Assembly: GCA_030528125.1 (NCBI GenBank) | Contig: JAUMZM010000001.1 | Coordinates: forward strand, 32,285 to 96,284 | Direction of reading: 5' to 3' | Length of the DNA: 64,000 nt | Source: Tissierellia bacterium | GTDB taxonomy: Bacteria > Bacillota > Clostridia > Tissierellales > Peptoniphilaceae | Shown here: piece after piece, positions 1 through 8,331 of the stretch | Layout of the letters: the number at the start of each line of letters is the position of its first letter | Position numbering within the stretch: the stretch's first letter is position 1 | The notes under the pieces: generated by a model | Database searches by the model: none | Told to the model about the DNA's origin: nothing | The model's input: only the letters and a program-made list of their open reading frames with translations | Program-made: the position numbers and the translations under genes

Positions 1-1
1 T

Positions 2-931
2 GCAAGAATGAGAATTCATTGTATTGATAAATATTCAGATAAGGAAGTTTTCAAAGATATAGAAGAGATAGATATTACTAATCTTAAAAACGAAATATCT
101 CCTTTGATATTATCAACAGATGAAGATGAGCTTGCAAAGACTTTTGATTATTTGATGTATACTATACAGTTAGCTTATCTCGAAAAAAGAACTAATTATA
201 ATTCAAATACGAGGCTTATAAAAACTGCAAAGGAACTTTCTGGTAAATATTCTATAGATGAAGTTAGGAAAAACAAAGATTTGCTTGAAAAGATTCAAGA
301 AGAAGATTTCTGGCAAAGAGCTGATGTATTTGAATTTGAAAAGGTAAGAGTTGTTCTAAGAGATTTGATTAAACTAATAGATAGGAAAAAGCAAGCTATT
401 TATTATACGGATTTTAGTGATGAAGTTGTATCTGTTAAGGAATCATCTCCTATATATAATGTAAATGACTTAGATAATTACAAGGAGAGAGTTCAATCAT
501 ACTTTAGAAAATACAAAGATAATTTATCAATATATAAGCTTAGAAATAACGAAAAACTAACAGAAAATGACATCAAATATTTTGAGAAAATTTTATTTGA
601 AGAGTTGGGAGATAGGACTACTTACACAAAAGCCTATGGGGATAAGCCTCTTTTGAAATTGGTATCAGAGATAATAGGAATGGATAGACAAGCTGCAAAG
701 AAAGAGTTCTCTAGATTTCTAACAGATGAAAGTCTAAACTCAGATCAGATAAATTTTGTAAATAACATTATTGATTATATTGTAAAAAATGGTTCTATCC
801 AAAAAGAAGTTCTTACAAAAAATCCATTTAATAAAAAGGGTGGAATAATAAAATTATTTGATAATAATATGAATATAGCAAAAGACATAATTTCAACGAT
901 TAATAAGATAAATGATAGGCTTACTATATAA
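2..931 (+). CDS. Type I restriction enzyme R subunit / DEAD-box helicase, C-terminal part (5' truncated by window edge)
   Basis: The reading frame is open to the left edge, so only the last 310 or so codons are present. No helicase motifs are in view. The visible part is a charged helical region, and its last half (KLRNNEKLT, an FEKILFEELG segment, TKAYGDKPL, IGMDRQAAKKEFSRFL, NFVNNIIDYIVKNG) matches from memory the EcoEI-type C-terminal domain of HsdR subunits. In that family the C-terminal helices dock the motor subunit onto the modification complex. The start at position 8 is only the first internal ATG. The methylase and specificity genes, if present, must lie upstream of the window. It could instead be a stand-alone helicase carrying the same domain. 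Confidence 0.72.
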   Translation, partial: ARMRIHCIDKYSDKEVFKDIEEIDITNLKNEISPLILSTDEDELAKTFDYLMYTIQLAYLEKRTNYNSNTRLIKTAKELSGKYSIDEVRKNKDLLEKIQEEDFWQRADVFEFEKVRVVLRDLIKLIDRKKQAIYYTDFSDEVVSVKESSPIYNVNDLDNYKERVQSYFRKYKDNLSIYKLRNNEKLTENDIKYFEKILFEELGDRTTYTKAYGDKPLLKLVSEIIGMDRQAAKKEFSRFLTDESLNSDQINFVNNIIDYIVKNGSIQKEVLTKNPFNKKGGIIKLFDNNMNIAKDIISTINKINDRLTI

Positions 932-937
932 AATATG

Positions 938-966
938 AGTGGTGCAGTATTTTGCATCACTTTTTG
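938..966 (+). terminator. Intrinsic terminator after the restriction gene
   Basis: Nine-base arms at 938-946 and 953-961 pair with one G-U wobble and run into a T-run. The hairpin lies 7 bp after the stop codon. Confidence 0.75.
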
Positions 967-1039
967 TAAAAAACAAATCAATTGATAAGTTAATTTCTAA
1001 TAATGGAAGAAATACAACTTAATTTTATTTCTTTTATAA

Positions 1040-1068
1040 TTAAAAATTTATCTTCCTGATGGTATAAT
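1040..1068 (+). promoter_or_regulatory. Candidate ldh promoter
   Basis: A TATAAT at 1063-1068 is preceded by TGG, giving an extended -10. The -35 (TTAAAA at 1040) is weak. The spacer is 17 bp, and the ldh start lies 57 bp downstream. Confidence 0.5.
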
Positions 1069-1125
1069 AAATATATAAGAGTAATTTAGTAGGAATTAAA
1101 GTATTTAATTTTTTAGGAGGATATA

Positions 1126-2076
1126 ATGAAAGATAATAAAGTGATTTTAGTAGGCGATGGCGCTGTAGGATCGAGCTTTGCTTATGCTTGTACAATACTT
1201 GGCATAGGTAGAGAGCTTGGAATAATAGATTTAAATGAAAATAAGGCCGAAGGGGATTCCATGGACTTATCAGATGCTTTGAGTTTTTCTAATCCAAAAG
1301 ATATCTACAAGGCAACTTATGATGATTGCAAAGATGCAAAAGTTGTTGTAATTACAGCTGGATCTCCACAAAAAAGTGGTGAGACAAGACTTGATTTAGT
1401 GGATAAGAACCTAAAAATATTTAAGGATATGGTTGGAAAAATCGTAGATTCTGGTTTTGATGGAATATTCTTAGTTGCTTCAAATCCTGTGGATATATTA
1501 ACTTATGCAACTTGGAAATATTCAGGATTTCCTTCTAATAAGGTAATTGGATCTGGTACTACACTTGATTCATCAAGATTTAAAAAGGAAATAGCAAATC
1601 TAGTTGGTGTAGATCCAAGATCTGTAAATGCGTATATATTGGGAGAGCATGGAGATACAGAATTTCCAGTATGGTCACACACAAATATTGGCGGATTGCC
1701 ATTGTATGAATGGGTAAAGAACAATGAAACAGATGAGAATGCTCTACTTGAAACTTTTGATAAAGTAAAAAACGCTGCCTATGAGATAATTGAGAAAAAG
1801 GGAGCAACCTTCTATGGTATTGCTATGGCACTTGCAATGCTCACTAAGGCGATTTTAAATGATGAGAATTCAATATATCCAGTTTCTTCTTATTTGGATG
1901 GTGAATATGGATTAAAGGACATATTTATCGGTGCACCTGCAATAATCAATAAAGATGGAATAAAATGGGTAATAGAAGTTCCTTTGACTGATACAGAAAA
2001 TGAGAGAATGCAAGATTCTGCAAGGCTTTTAAATCAAGTAATAGAAAAGACTATAAAAAGTGACAAAAACAAATAA
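1126..2076 (+). CDS. ldh: L-lactate dehydrogenase
   Basis: NAD-dependent reduction of pyruvate to L-lactate in the cytoplasm, regenerating NAD+ for glycolysis. At 316 residues it has the normal family length. The Rossmann motif GDGAVG is at residues 10-15, substrate-loop residues QKSGETR at 82-88 and catalytic GEHGD with His175 at 173-177. The Gln at 82, rather than the Arg of malate dehydrogenases, supports lactate over malate. A GGAGG ribosome binding site lies 6 bp before the ATG. It is transcribed alone, between the restriction-gene terminator and a DUF4298 gene. No obvious terminator follows, so some read-through into the next gene is possible. Confidence 0.95.
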   Translation: MKDNKVILVGDGAVGSSFAYACTILGIGRELGIIDLNENKAEGDSMDLSDALSFSNPKDIYKATYDDCKDAKVVVITAGSPQKSGETRLDLVDKNLKIFKDMVGKIVDSGFDGIFLVASNPVDILTYATWKYSGFPSNKVIGSGTTLDSSRFKKEIANLVGVDPRSVNAYILGEHGDTEFPVWSHTNIGGLPLYEWVKNNETDENALLETFDKVKNAAYEIIEKKGATFYGIAMALAMLTKAILNDENSIYPVSSYLDGEYGLKDIFIGAPAIINKDGIKWVIEVPLTDTENERMQDSARLLNQVIEKTIKSDKNK

Positions 2077-2164
2077 TCTTTTACAATGTTAAAGCTATCT
2101 ATGCTTTGTTATACAACAGAAATAAATGAAAAATCATTCTAATTGAAATTTCTAAGGAGAGAAT

Positions 2165-2470
2165 ATGCAAGATTACAAAAATATAATTGAAATGGAAAAT
2201 ATTTTGGATAATCACAAAAAAATAACTGATAATCTTAACAAGGCGTTGGATGAGTTTTTGAGTAGTCAAAAGTCCTATAAAAAATCAGTTGATTATTATC
2301 ATAGTGAACAGTTTCAAATAGATTATGATAGATCTAATAATAATCTTATAGATAAGGACATAAAGTGTGGAGTTTTGTCACAAGATGCTATTTATGATTT
2401 GATAGGAGAAAATTTCAATACTGCTATCAAAATGCTTGAAATAGCAACGAAAATAATAAAAGAACATTGA
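2165..2470 (+). CDS. DUF4298 family protein
   Basis: Small 101-residue cytoplasmic protein of unknown function. It has the family hallmarks: an N-terminal helical region with an MExILD-type segment, a YYHSEQFQIDYD block near residues 45-55, and the conserved CGVLSQDAIYDL block near residues 69-80. It is predicted to be almost entirely helical. An AAGGAGAG ribosome binding site precedes the ATG. It sits alone between ldh and a strong terminator. Family members are common in Firmicutes and phages but have no assigned activity, so no role is claimed here. Confidence 0.85.
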   Translation: MQDYKNIIEMENILDNHKKITDNLNKALDEFLSSQKSYKKSVDYYHSEQFQIDYDRSNNNLIDKDIKCGVLSQDAIYDLIGENFNTAIKMLEIATKIIKEH

Positions 2471-2475
2471 TATCT

Positions 2476-2500
2476 AAAGGAGTCTATATGACTCCTTTTT
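2476..2500 (+). terminator. Intrinsic terminator after the DUF4298 gene
   Basis: A perfect 9-bp stem (2476-2484 with 2490-2498), a 5-nt loop and a T-run. Confidence 0.9.
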
Positions 2501-2645
2501 GTTAAAGAAATTTGTCATGAAAAATATATTTAATTAATATATTAAATAATACAAAACAATTAATTATGGATTTATGTTTTATTTAATTTTTTGAAAAAGA
2601 AAGTTATAATAGATATTAATAAGAAGAGATTAGTAGGTGATATAA

Positions 2646-3476
2646 ATGAAAAGAGGATTAGTATTAGAAGGTGGAGCTATGCGTGGACTCTATACAGCAG
2701 GTGTCCTTGATGTGTTCTTAGACAATGGACTGGAATTTGATGGGATAGTTGGAGTTTCTGCTGGAGCAATATTTGGAGTTAATTTTGTATCTAAGCAAAA
2801 GGGAAGAGTTCTTAGGTATAGCAAGAAATACAATAGCGATAGAAATTATATGGGAATTATTCCATGGATTAAGACTGGAAATTTGATAGATACAGAATAT
2901 GCTTATGAAAGAGTTCCAAGAAAACTTGATGTATTTGATGATGAGACTTTTAAGAAATCAGATACTGTTTTCTATGCTGTTTTAACTAATATAAATACTG
3001 GTAAGCCAGAATACCATGTAATTAAAAGTGCCTTTGATCAAATGGATGAGATAAGGGCTTCTGGATCGATGCCGTTTTTTGCAAGACCTGTAGAAATTGA
3101 TAATAAGCTTTATTTAGATGGAGCTGTTACTGATAGCATTCCTTATGATTTTATGTTAGAGAAAGGCTATGATGAGCTTATTGTAGTGCTTACAAGGCAG
3201 AAGGATTATGTAAAAGAACCTATATCAAAAACTCTTACAAATATAAAATACAAAAAGAAATATCCTAATCTTTCCTATAGAATGTTAGATAGACATAATA
3301 TGTATAATAATCAAATCAAAAGATTAGAAGAATTAGAAGAAAAGAAAATTATAAAAGTCATAAGACCATCAGAAAAGCCTGATGTCAAAAGAACTGAGAA
3401 AGATCCCGAAAAATTAGAGAAACTCTATAATCTTGGTGTAAAAGATGCAAAAGATTTCTTAAGGGAAAACATCTAA
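2646..3476 (+). CDS. Patatin-like phospholipase family protein
   Basis: Predicted serine acyl hydrolase of the patatin/RssA type (276 residues). The glycine-rich oxyanion loop EGGAMRG is at residues 8-14, the nucleophile elbow GVSAG with Ser38 at 36-40, and the second dyad residue is Asp158 in YLDGA. All catalytic elements are intact, so it should be an active lipid esterase; the substrate is not evident. The C-terminal third is basic and charged, which may aid membrane surface contact. There is no signal peptide, so it is cytoplasmic or peripheral. The start is supported by an upstream AGTAGGTGAT ribosome binding site. The next gene follows after only 36 bp. Confidence 0.88.
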   Translation: MKRGLVLEGGAMRGLYTAGVLDVFLDNGLEFDGIVGVSAGAIFGVNFVSKQKGRVLRYSKKYNSDRNYMGIIPWIKTGNLIDTEYAYERVPRKLDVFDDETFKKSDTVFYAVLTNINTGKPEYHVIKSAFDQMDEIRASGSMPFFARPVEIDNKLYLDGAVTDSIPYDFMLEKGYDELIVVLTRQKDYVKEPISKTLTNIKYKKKYPNLSYRMLDRHNMYNNQIKRLEELEEKKIIKVIRPSEKPDVKRTEKDPEKLEKLYNLGVKDAKDFLRENI

Positions 3477-3512
3477 TCATATATTATTAACAATTACGAG
3501 AAAGAAGAATCA

Positions 3513-4151
3513 ATGAAAAGAGCTTCGTTTATCTTTAACAAAAATCTATATTTGAAGTTAATCTATATTATTATAGGATTAATTTATTTTTCTTTTATTA
3601 TATTGGATTTTTCCTTTAAAGGTTATGGGAATATATCATCTTTACTCAAGTTCTCTTCGATTGTCCTTATATTTTTGGCTCAGCTATTTTATGGAAAAGC
3701 TGGAATGACTTTGTGGAAAATGGCGGCGGCTTGTACTATTTTAACGGATTATCTTTTGCTTTTTACAAATTATTATGAATTGGGAGTTTTATTTTTTATT
3801 GTAGTTCATCTAATGCGATATATCGAAAGGAACAGAATAAATAATAAGAAATTTCCTTATTATGCTTTGATTTTAGCGATTGGAGTTTATTTTATAACAA
3901 TAATATTTGAATCAAAACTTATTGCTTTGTCTTTAACTTATGCTTTGTTTTTATTTCTTAATACAATAGAAGCTTTTAATTCTAAGGACAAAAAGCTTAT
4001 ATTAGCATATATTCTTTTTTGTGCATGTGATTTATCTGTTGGAATAGCAAATATTGAATCTAGTGTAATTTCAAGTGTATTTAGAGATCTTATATGGGTA
4101 TTTTATCTACCTTCTCAAATTCTACTTTCTAATGAGATTATTGACATCTAA
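3513..4151 (+). CDS. Multi-pass membrane protein of unknown function
   Basis: A 212-residue, strongly hydrophobic protein with about seven predicted membrane segments separated by short basic loops. I do not recognise it with certainty. A block near residues 70-103 (LTDYLLLF, then GVLFFIVVHLMRYIER) and a later ACDLSVG faintly recall the YhhN/lysoplasmalogenase fold, in which conserved Asp and His sit in membrane helices, but the match is too weak to name it. It follows the patatin-like gene by 36 bp and shares its terminator, so the two may be co-transcribed. A lipid-related role is only an inference from that neighbour. Confidence 0.7.
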   Translation: MKRASFIFNKNLYLKLIYIIIGLIYFSFIILDFSFKGYGNISSLLKFSSIVLIFLAQLFYGKAGMTLWKMAAACTILTDYLLLFTNYYELGVLFFIVVHLMRYIERNRINNKKFPYYALILAIGVYFITIIFESKLIALSLTYALFLFLNTIEAFNSKDKKLILAYILFCACDLSVGIANIESSVISSVFRDLIWVFYLPSQILLSNEIIDI

Positions 4152-4165
4152 TAAATAAGAAAAAT

Positions 4166-4194
4166 AAAACCTGTTGATTTATCAACAGGTTTTT
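4166..4194 (+). terminator. Bidirectional terminator between convergent genes
   Basis: A 9-bp GC-containing stem (4170-4178 with 4181-4189) is flanked by AAAA on the left and TTTTT on the right. It can therefore end transcription from both the membrane-protein gene and the minus-strand HD gene. Confidence 0.88.
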
Positions 4195-4197
4195 ATC

Positions 4198-4764
4198 TTA
4201 ACTGTACTTATCTTCTGTAGCTTTCATTGCATTAAGTGTTTGTGTAAAAAGAAAGTCCAAGTCCCAGTCAAGCATTTCGGTACCTTCTCTTATGACATCT
4301 CTGCTACATCCTTCGGCAAATTTCTTGTCTTTAAATTTCTTTTTTACTGATTTTAGCTTCATATCTTGTACTGATTTAGAAGGTCTCATCAAAGCGGCAG
4401 CTCCAATAATACCTGTTAGCTCATCAACTGTAAATAAGATTTTTTCCATTATATGTTCTGGTTTTGCACTAGATCCTGTAAGTCCGTATCCATGCGAAGT
4501 TGTAGAATATATTATTCTATCGTCAAGATCTTCATCTTTCATAATTTCTACTTGTTTTACGCAATGCTCATTTGGATATAATTCAAAATCAAGATCATGC
4601 AATAGTCCTACAACTTCCCAGAAATCTTTGTTTTCTGGATCATATTTGTCTGCGAAATATCCCATAACAGCTCCAACTGTCTTTCCATGCTTTATGTGAA
4701 ATGGTTCGCTGTTATATTTTTTAAGAATTTCTAGTGCCTTATCATAGCTTGGTATATAACTCAT
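4198..4764 (-). CDS. HD-domain phosphohydrolase-like protein
   Basis: A 188-residue cytoplasmic protein of the HD superfamily, metal-dependent phosphohydrolases. His26 (HIKHG region) and the paired His56-Asp57 in GLLHDLDFE form the typical metal-binding signature. A further THGYG-like segment (TTSHGYG, about residue 88) and an Asp in FTVDEL complete the set. It resembles the small COG2316-type hydrolases, whose substrates are unknown. It is monocistronic: the promoter at 4808-4836 is its own and the bidirectional terminator lies just 3' of the stop. A ribosome binding site resembling GAAAGGA lies upstream of the ATG. Confidence 0.85.
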   Translation of the reverse strand: MSYIPSYDKALEILKKYNSEPFHIKHGKTVGAVMGYFADKYDPENKDFWEVVGLLHDLDFELYPNEHCVKQVEIMKDEDLDDRIIYSTTSHGYGLTGSSAKPEHIMEKILFTVDELTGIIGAAALMRPSKSVQDMKLKSVKKKFKDKKFAEGCSRDVIREGTEMLDWDLDFLFTQTLNAMKATEDKYS

Positions 4765-4807
4765 ATTTGCCGTCCTTTCATTACAATTATTTTTTATTAT
4801 TAGAATA

Positions 4808-4836
4808 ATTATATCAGAAAATTAAAAAATATCCAA
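4808..4836 (-). promoter_or_regulatory. Promoter of the HD-domain gene
   Basis: On the minus strand, TTGGAT (4831-4836), a 17-bp spacer and TATAAT (4808-4813). TGA before the -10 makes it an extended -10 promoter. Confidence 0.7.
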
Positions 4837-4869
4837 AACATAGAAACCTTAATTATAAAGTAAAATTCT

Positions 4870-4906
4870 ATAATAATAGAATAAGCATAGGATATTCCTA
4901 TGCTTA
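4870..4906 (-). terminator. Terminator after pyruvate oxidase
   Basis: A perfect 10-bp stem (4882-4891 with 4897-4906), read on the minus strand just after the pox stop. It is followed by a U-rich but interrupted tract, so efficiency is uncertain. Confidence 0.65.
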
Positions 4907-4913
4907 AACTATA

Positions 4914-6668
4914 TTATTTATTTTCTTCATCTATCAAATCTTTAAGTATTGGTTGATCTTCTAAATCATTTTCTTTTAGATATTCATTGATTTCTTCTTT
5001 TGAGAAGTTATCTGGATTGATTTTCATAGCTGCTGTATCTAGTGGATCTTCGTATACAACATGTGCATCTATTAATATTGGCTTGTCATTTCCTTGTTTA
5101 TTCAATCTAATAGCTTCTTTGAATGCATCATCAAGTTCTTTTTTGTTATTTACATTAAATCCTATAGCTCCTAAGCCTTCTCCAACTTTTGCCCAGTTGG
5201 CATATTGAATATCAACTCCAAAATCATCATTGAAATTTTGTAATTGAGAATGCTTTATAAAGCCTAGACTCATATCTGTTATTACAACATTTATTATTGG
5301 CATCTTGTATTTTGCTTGAGTTAGAATTTCTTGGTTATTCATTGCAAATCCGCCATCTCCTACGATTGACCATATTTGTCTATCAGGATATTGTAGATAA
5401 GCTCCTATAGCTGCTGGAGTAGAATATCCTAATGTAGCAAACCAGCTAGACATTGTAAATTTGTGTTTCCCATATAATGGAAGGATTCTTATAGAATGTG
5501 CCTTGTTGTTGCCAACACCAAATGCATATACTGCATCATCTGTAGAATATTCTTTGATTTTTCTTATAACTGATTCATAATATATTACATCAGATTCTCT
5601 ATTAGCTTGTTTTTCAAGATATTTATTCCAATTTTCCATATCTTTTCTCGCAGCTTTTATAAATGAGTCTTCATTCCTACTTAATCCAGTATCTAAGAGT
5701 GATTTAAGGAAGTCTCCAGAATCTGCAACTAATGATTTATAAGCTTTTAATTGTCTGCCGATTTCCCTAAAGCTGTTATTTATTTGTATAACTTTAGTTG
5801 ATTGTGGCCAGAATCTAGCAAATGGATGTGAAGATCCTATAAATACGATAAGATCTGAACTAAATATCATTTCATTTGCAGGCTTTGTTCCCAATCTACC
5901 AAATGCTCCCATGAAATTCTTGTGATTTGCAGGGAATGATAATCCTATAGAAGGTGCAGAAGTTACTACTGGTAAGTTGAATTTCTCAGAAACCTCTACT
6001 GCTAAATCCATATAATCTTTTACTCCAAGTCCTAAATATAAGATTGGTCTTTGAGCATCTTTGATTTCATTTGCTATTGAATTTACCATTTCTTTGTCAA
6101 TTTCGTAATGTTTAGCTCCAGGAATTTCTTTAGTAGCTCCTTTAGATGGTTCATATTCAATCTCTTCTTCCATAAAATCATTATGAAGTATAAGAACTGC
6201 AGGTCCTTTTCTTTCAAAAGCTGTTCTTATTGCATCATTTACCATGTATGGAATTTGATTAGCATTCATTGCTTTTCCATTATATACAGATACATTTTCA
6301 AAAAATGGCAACATCTCTGTTTCTTGGAAAGCGTGAGTGTTCTGATTAGATGAATCAGATTGAGCAACAATTGCAAGCATTGGCGATCCATCCATCAATG
6401 CATCAAAAAGTCCATTTGTCAAATTAGTTGATCCAGGTCCACCTGATCCAAAGGCTACTCCGATTTTGCCTGTAAGCTTGTATTCTGCTGATGCTGCCAT
6501 AGATCCTGCAGATTCATGTCTTACTTGAATATATTTAACTCCGTTATTATCTTCATCTCTAAGCGCATTCATCATTCCATTTAATGATGAACCAGGGATT
6601 CCATATATATGATTTACTCCCCAAAGCTTCAATTCTTTTAGTAATGCTTTAGCTGCTGTAATTTTCAT
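4914..6668 (-). CDS. spxB: Pyruvate oxidase (thiamine diphosphate/FAD enzyme)
   Basis: At 584 residues it fits the phosphate-dependent pyruvate oxidase family (pyruvate + phosphate + O2 to acetyl phosphate, CO2 and H2O2). Catalytic Glu52 sits in the pyrimidine-binding domain (RHESAGSMAA). A central FAD domain and a C-terminal pyrophosphate domain follow, with the ThDP motif GDGGFAMNN beginning at residue 437. The acidic C-terminal tail after residue 550 is also seen in lactic-acid-bacterial enzymes. Acetolactate synthase, another ThDP family member, is less likely because no small subunit or ilv genes are nearby. It is transcribed alone, divergently from the flavoprotein/macrodomain cluster across a 239-bp AT-rich gap. 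The gene symbol follows streptococcal usage. Confidence 0.85.
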   Translation of the reverse strand: MKITAAKALLKELKLWGVNHIYGIPGSSLNGMMNALRDEDNNGVKYIQVRHESAGSMAASAEYKLTGKIGVAFGSGGPGSTNLTNGLFDALMDGSPMLAIVAQSDSSNQNTHAFQETEMLPFFENVSVYNGKAMNANQIPYMVNDAIRTAFERKGPAVLILHNDFMEEEIEYEPSKGATKEIPGAKHYEIDKEMVNSIANEIKDAQRPILYLGLGVKDYMDLAVEVSEKFNLPVVTSAPSIGLSFPANHKNFMGAFGRLGTKPANEMIFSSDLIVFIGSSHPFARFWPQSTKVIQINNSFREIGRQLKAYKSLVADSGDFLKSLLDTGLSRNEDSFIKAARKDMENWNKYLEKQANRESDVIYYESVIRKIKEYSTDDAVYAFGVGNNKAHSIRILPLYGKHKFTMSSWFATLGYSTPAAIGAYLQYPDRQIWSIVGDGGFAMNNQEILTQAKYKMPIINVVITDMSLGFIKHSQLQNFNDDFGVDIQYANWAKVGEGLGAIGFNVNNKKELDDAFKEAIRLNKQGNDKPILIDAHVVYEDPLDTAAMKINPDNFSKEEINEYLKENDLEDQPILKDLIDEENK

Positions 6669-6907
6669 AATAACCTCTTTTCTTTAATTTTTTGTTTATT
6701 TAAAATTCGTGTGTTTCTTTTTACATATATAACTTAACTAGTTACATATTAGTTTTACCCTAAACTAAATTTGTTAAACAAAAAATAAATTTTTCTTTAG
6801 AATTAACAAAAGATTATATAGGTATAATGCTTATGTTTATGTAAAATTTTATGTATTGGGTAAAATTCAAATATAACAATAGTATAGAAATATAAAGGGT
6901 GGTGAAA
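6669..6907. other. AT-rich divergent intergenic region
   Basis: This gap separates the start of pyruvate oxidase (minus) from the flavoprotein/macrodomain cluster (plus). A TATAAT at 6823-6828 could serve the plus-strand cluster, but its -35 is poor. No riboswitch, operator repeat or small gene is apparent. The region must hold both promoters. Confidence 0.5.
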
Positions 6908-7528
6908 ATGGATACAAGAGATTATTTAAAGTACATAGTTGATGAAATTCATACTGTTATTGTTGCAACCGTTGATAAAGAAGGACTTCCTGTAACTTCT
7001 GCAATTGATATTATGGATTTTGATGATGAGAGTTTGTATTTTCTAACTGCAAAGGGCAAGGGATTCTACGATAGATTAAAGGACAAAGAATTCTTAGCTT
7101 TTACTGCAATAAAAGGAGAAGATACTCTATCAAGTGTAGCTATATCTTTAAAAGGCAAGGTTAGAGAAATTGGCAATGAGAAGATTCCATATTTATTTGA
7201 GAAAAATTCCTATATGAATTCGATCTATCCAACAGAAAAGTCAAGAGCTCAATTAACGGTATTTCAAATATATGAAGGACAAGGTGAGTGGTTTGACTTA
7301 TCCAAAAAGCCTATAGAAAGAGCGACTTTTGTATTTGGAGATATTATAAAGAAGGAATCTGGGTATTATATAAATGAAAATTGTATAGGATGTGGCAAAT
7401 GTGTTGAGGTTTGTCCACAAAAATGTATCGAAGAAGAACAAGTTCCATTCGTTATAGAAAACAATCATTGTCTAAATTGCGGAAACTGTATGGATGTATG
7501 TCCATATAATGCAGTAGAAAGAAGGTAG
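6908..7528 (+). CDS. FMN split-barrel (pyridoxamine 5'-phosphate oxidase-like) protein fused to a 2x[4Fe-4S] ferredoxin domain
   Basis: Residues 1 to about 140 form a PNPOx-like FMN-binding split barrel (opening DYLKYIVDEIHTVIVATVD, then a PVTSAIDIMDFD strand). Residues from about 150 carry two ferredoxin motifs, CIGCGKCVEVCPQKC and CLNCGNCMDVCPYNA, for two [4Fe-4S] clusters. The architecture suggests a cytoplasmic electron-transfer flavoprotein; the substrate is unknown. I chose the ATG at 6908 because the purine-rich GGGTGGTG just before it looks like the ribosome binding site; the GTG codons at 6899 and 6902 lie inside that site. The macrodomain gene follows after 2 bp, so translation is probably coupled. 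Confidence 0.85.
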   Translation: MDTRDYLKYIVDEIHTVIVATVDKEGLPVTSAIDIMDFDDESLYFLTAKGKGFYDRLKDKEFLAFTAIKGEDTLSSVAISLKGKVREIGNEKIPYLFEKNSYMNSIYPTEKSRAQLTVFQIYEGQGEWFDLSKKPIERATFVFGDIIKKESGYYINENCIGCGKCVEVCPQKCIEEEQVPFVIENNHCLNCGNCMDVCPYNAVERR

Positions 7529-7530
7529 AA

Positions 7531-8331
7531 ATGGATAACAAACAAATAGATAGACTAAATTATCTTGTAGATGAATTCATAGCTGATTCCGATAGTTACA
7601 AAGATATTGAAAATCCCAGTAGCATAGAAGATAAAAAAAGAATCTTGCGCTCTCTTATGAATATTAGATTGCCAAAGAAAATGAAAGATGAAGTCATAGA
7701 AGTTCAAGATGAATACTTAAAAGAAATAGCTAGAGAAAAGGGAATTGTAGAGCTTTCTGATATTCCAGTTATTAAAGACAACATATCTATCTGGCAAGGA
7801 GATATAACAAGACTTAAAGTAGGAGCTATTGTAAATGCTGCAAATTCGATGATGCTTGGTTGCTTTGTTCCAATGCATATTTGTATTGATAACCAAATCC
7901 ATACTTTTGCAGGTATACAGCTTAGACAAGAATGCAACGATAATATGGAAAAGCTTAGAGAAAAGTACGGCGATGACTACAGACAGCCTACATCAGTTCC
8001 TATGCTTACAGATGCTTACAATCTTCCAGCAGATAAGGTAATTCATGTAGTAGGGCCAATTGTAGGTAGCAAACTTACCGAAAGCTTAGAAGATGACCTA
8101 GCAAATTGCTATAGGAATATACTTGATATGTGCTTAGAAAATTCAATAAAAAGCGTAGCTTTCTGTTGCATATCAACAGGTGTATTTAATTTTCCTAATA
8201 AAAGAGCAGCAGAAATTGCAACAGAAACTGTTAAGAAATGGAATTCCAACAATCCAAATGCTATGGATAGAATAATTTTCAATGTATTTAGCGACAAAGA
8301 TAGAAGATATTATGAAGAAATATTACTATAA
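7531..8331 (+). CDS. Zinc-dependent macrodomain protein-ADP-ribose hydrolase
   Basis: A 266-residue protein with an N-terminal helical extension (1 to about 85) and a macrodomain. ADP-ribose-binding NAAN is at 102-105 and the phosphate loop STGVFNFP at 215-222. The block GCFVPMHICIDNQIH (110-124) has the Cys/His pattern I associate with zinc-containing macrodomains encoded next to SirTM sirtuins, which remove ADP-ribose from proteins. It lies 2 bp after the FMN/ferredoxin gene and overlaps the sirtuin gene by about 20 bp. This is the known reader/eraser and writer pairing. A GAAGG ribosome binding site precedes the ATG. Confidence 0.9.
   Translation: MDNKQIDRLNYLVDEFIADSDSYKDIENPSSIEDKKRILRSLMNIRLPKKMKDEVIEVQDEYLKEIAREKGIVELSDIPVIKDNISIWQGDITRLKVGAIVNAANSMMLGCFVPMHICIDNQIHTFAGIQLRQECNDNMEKLREKYGDDYRQPTSVPMLTDAYNLPADKVIHVVGPIVGSKLTESLEDDLANCYRNILDMCLENSIKSVAFCCISTGVFNFPNKRAAEIATETVKKWNSNNPNAMDRIIFNVFSDKDRRYYEEILL

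Noticed and set aside
1..931. First gene as a complete protein starting at position 8
   Set aside because: The frame is open to the left edge and the similarity is only to the C-terminal domain of a much larger protein.
6669..6907. A riboswitch in the pyruvate oxidase/flavoprotein intergenic region
   Set aside because: No FMN, TPP or other aptamer signature and no paired structure with conserved loops could be made out.
7704..8297. Minus-strand open frames opposite the macrodomain gene and similar antisense frames elsewhere
   Set aside because: They lack ribosome binding sites and recognisable domains, and mirror the codon pattern of well-supported genes on the other strand.
8282..8314. Longer SirTM start at ATG 8282
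   Set aside because: It would overlap the macrodomain gene by 50 bp, adds residues not expected for the family, and has no better ribosome binding site than ATG 8312.
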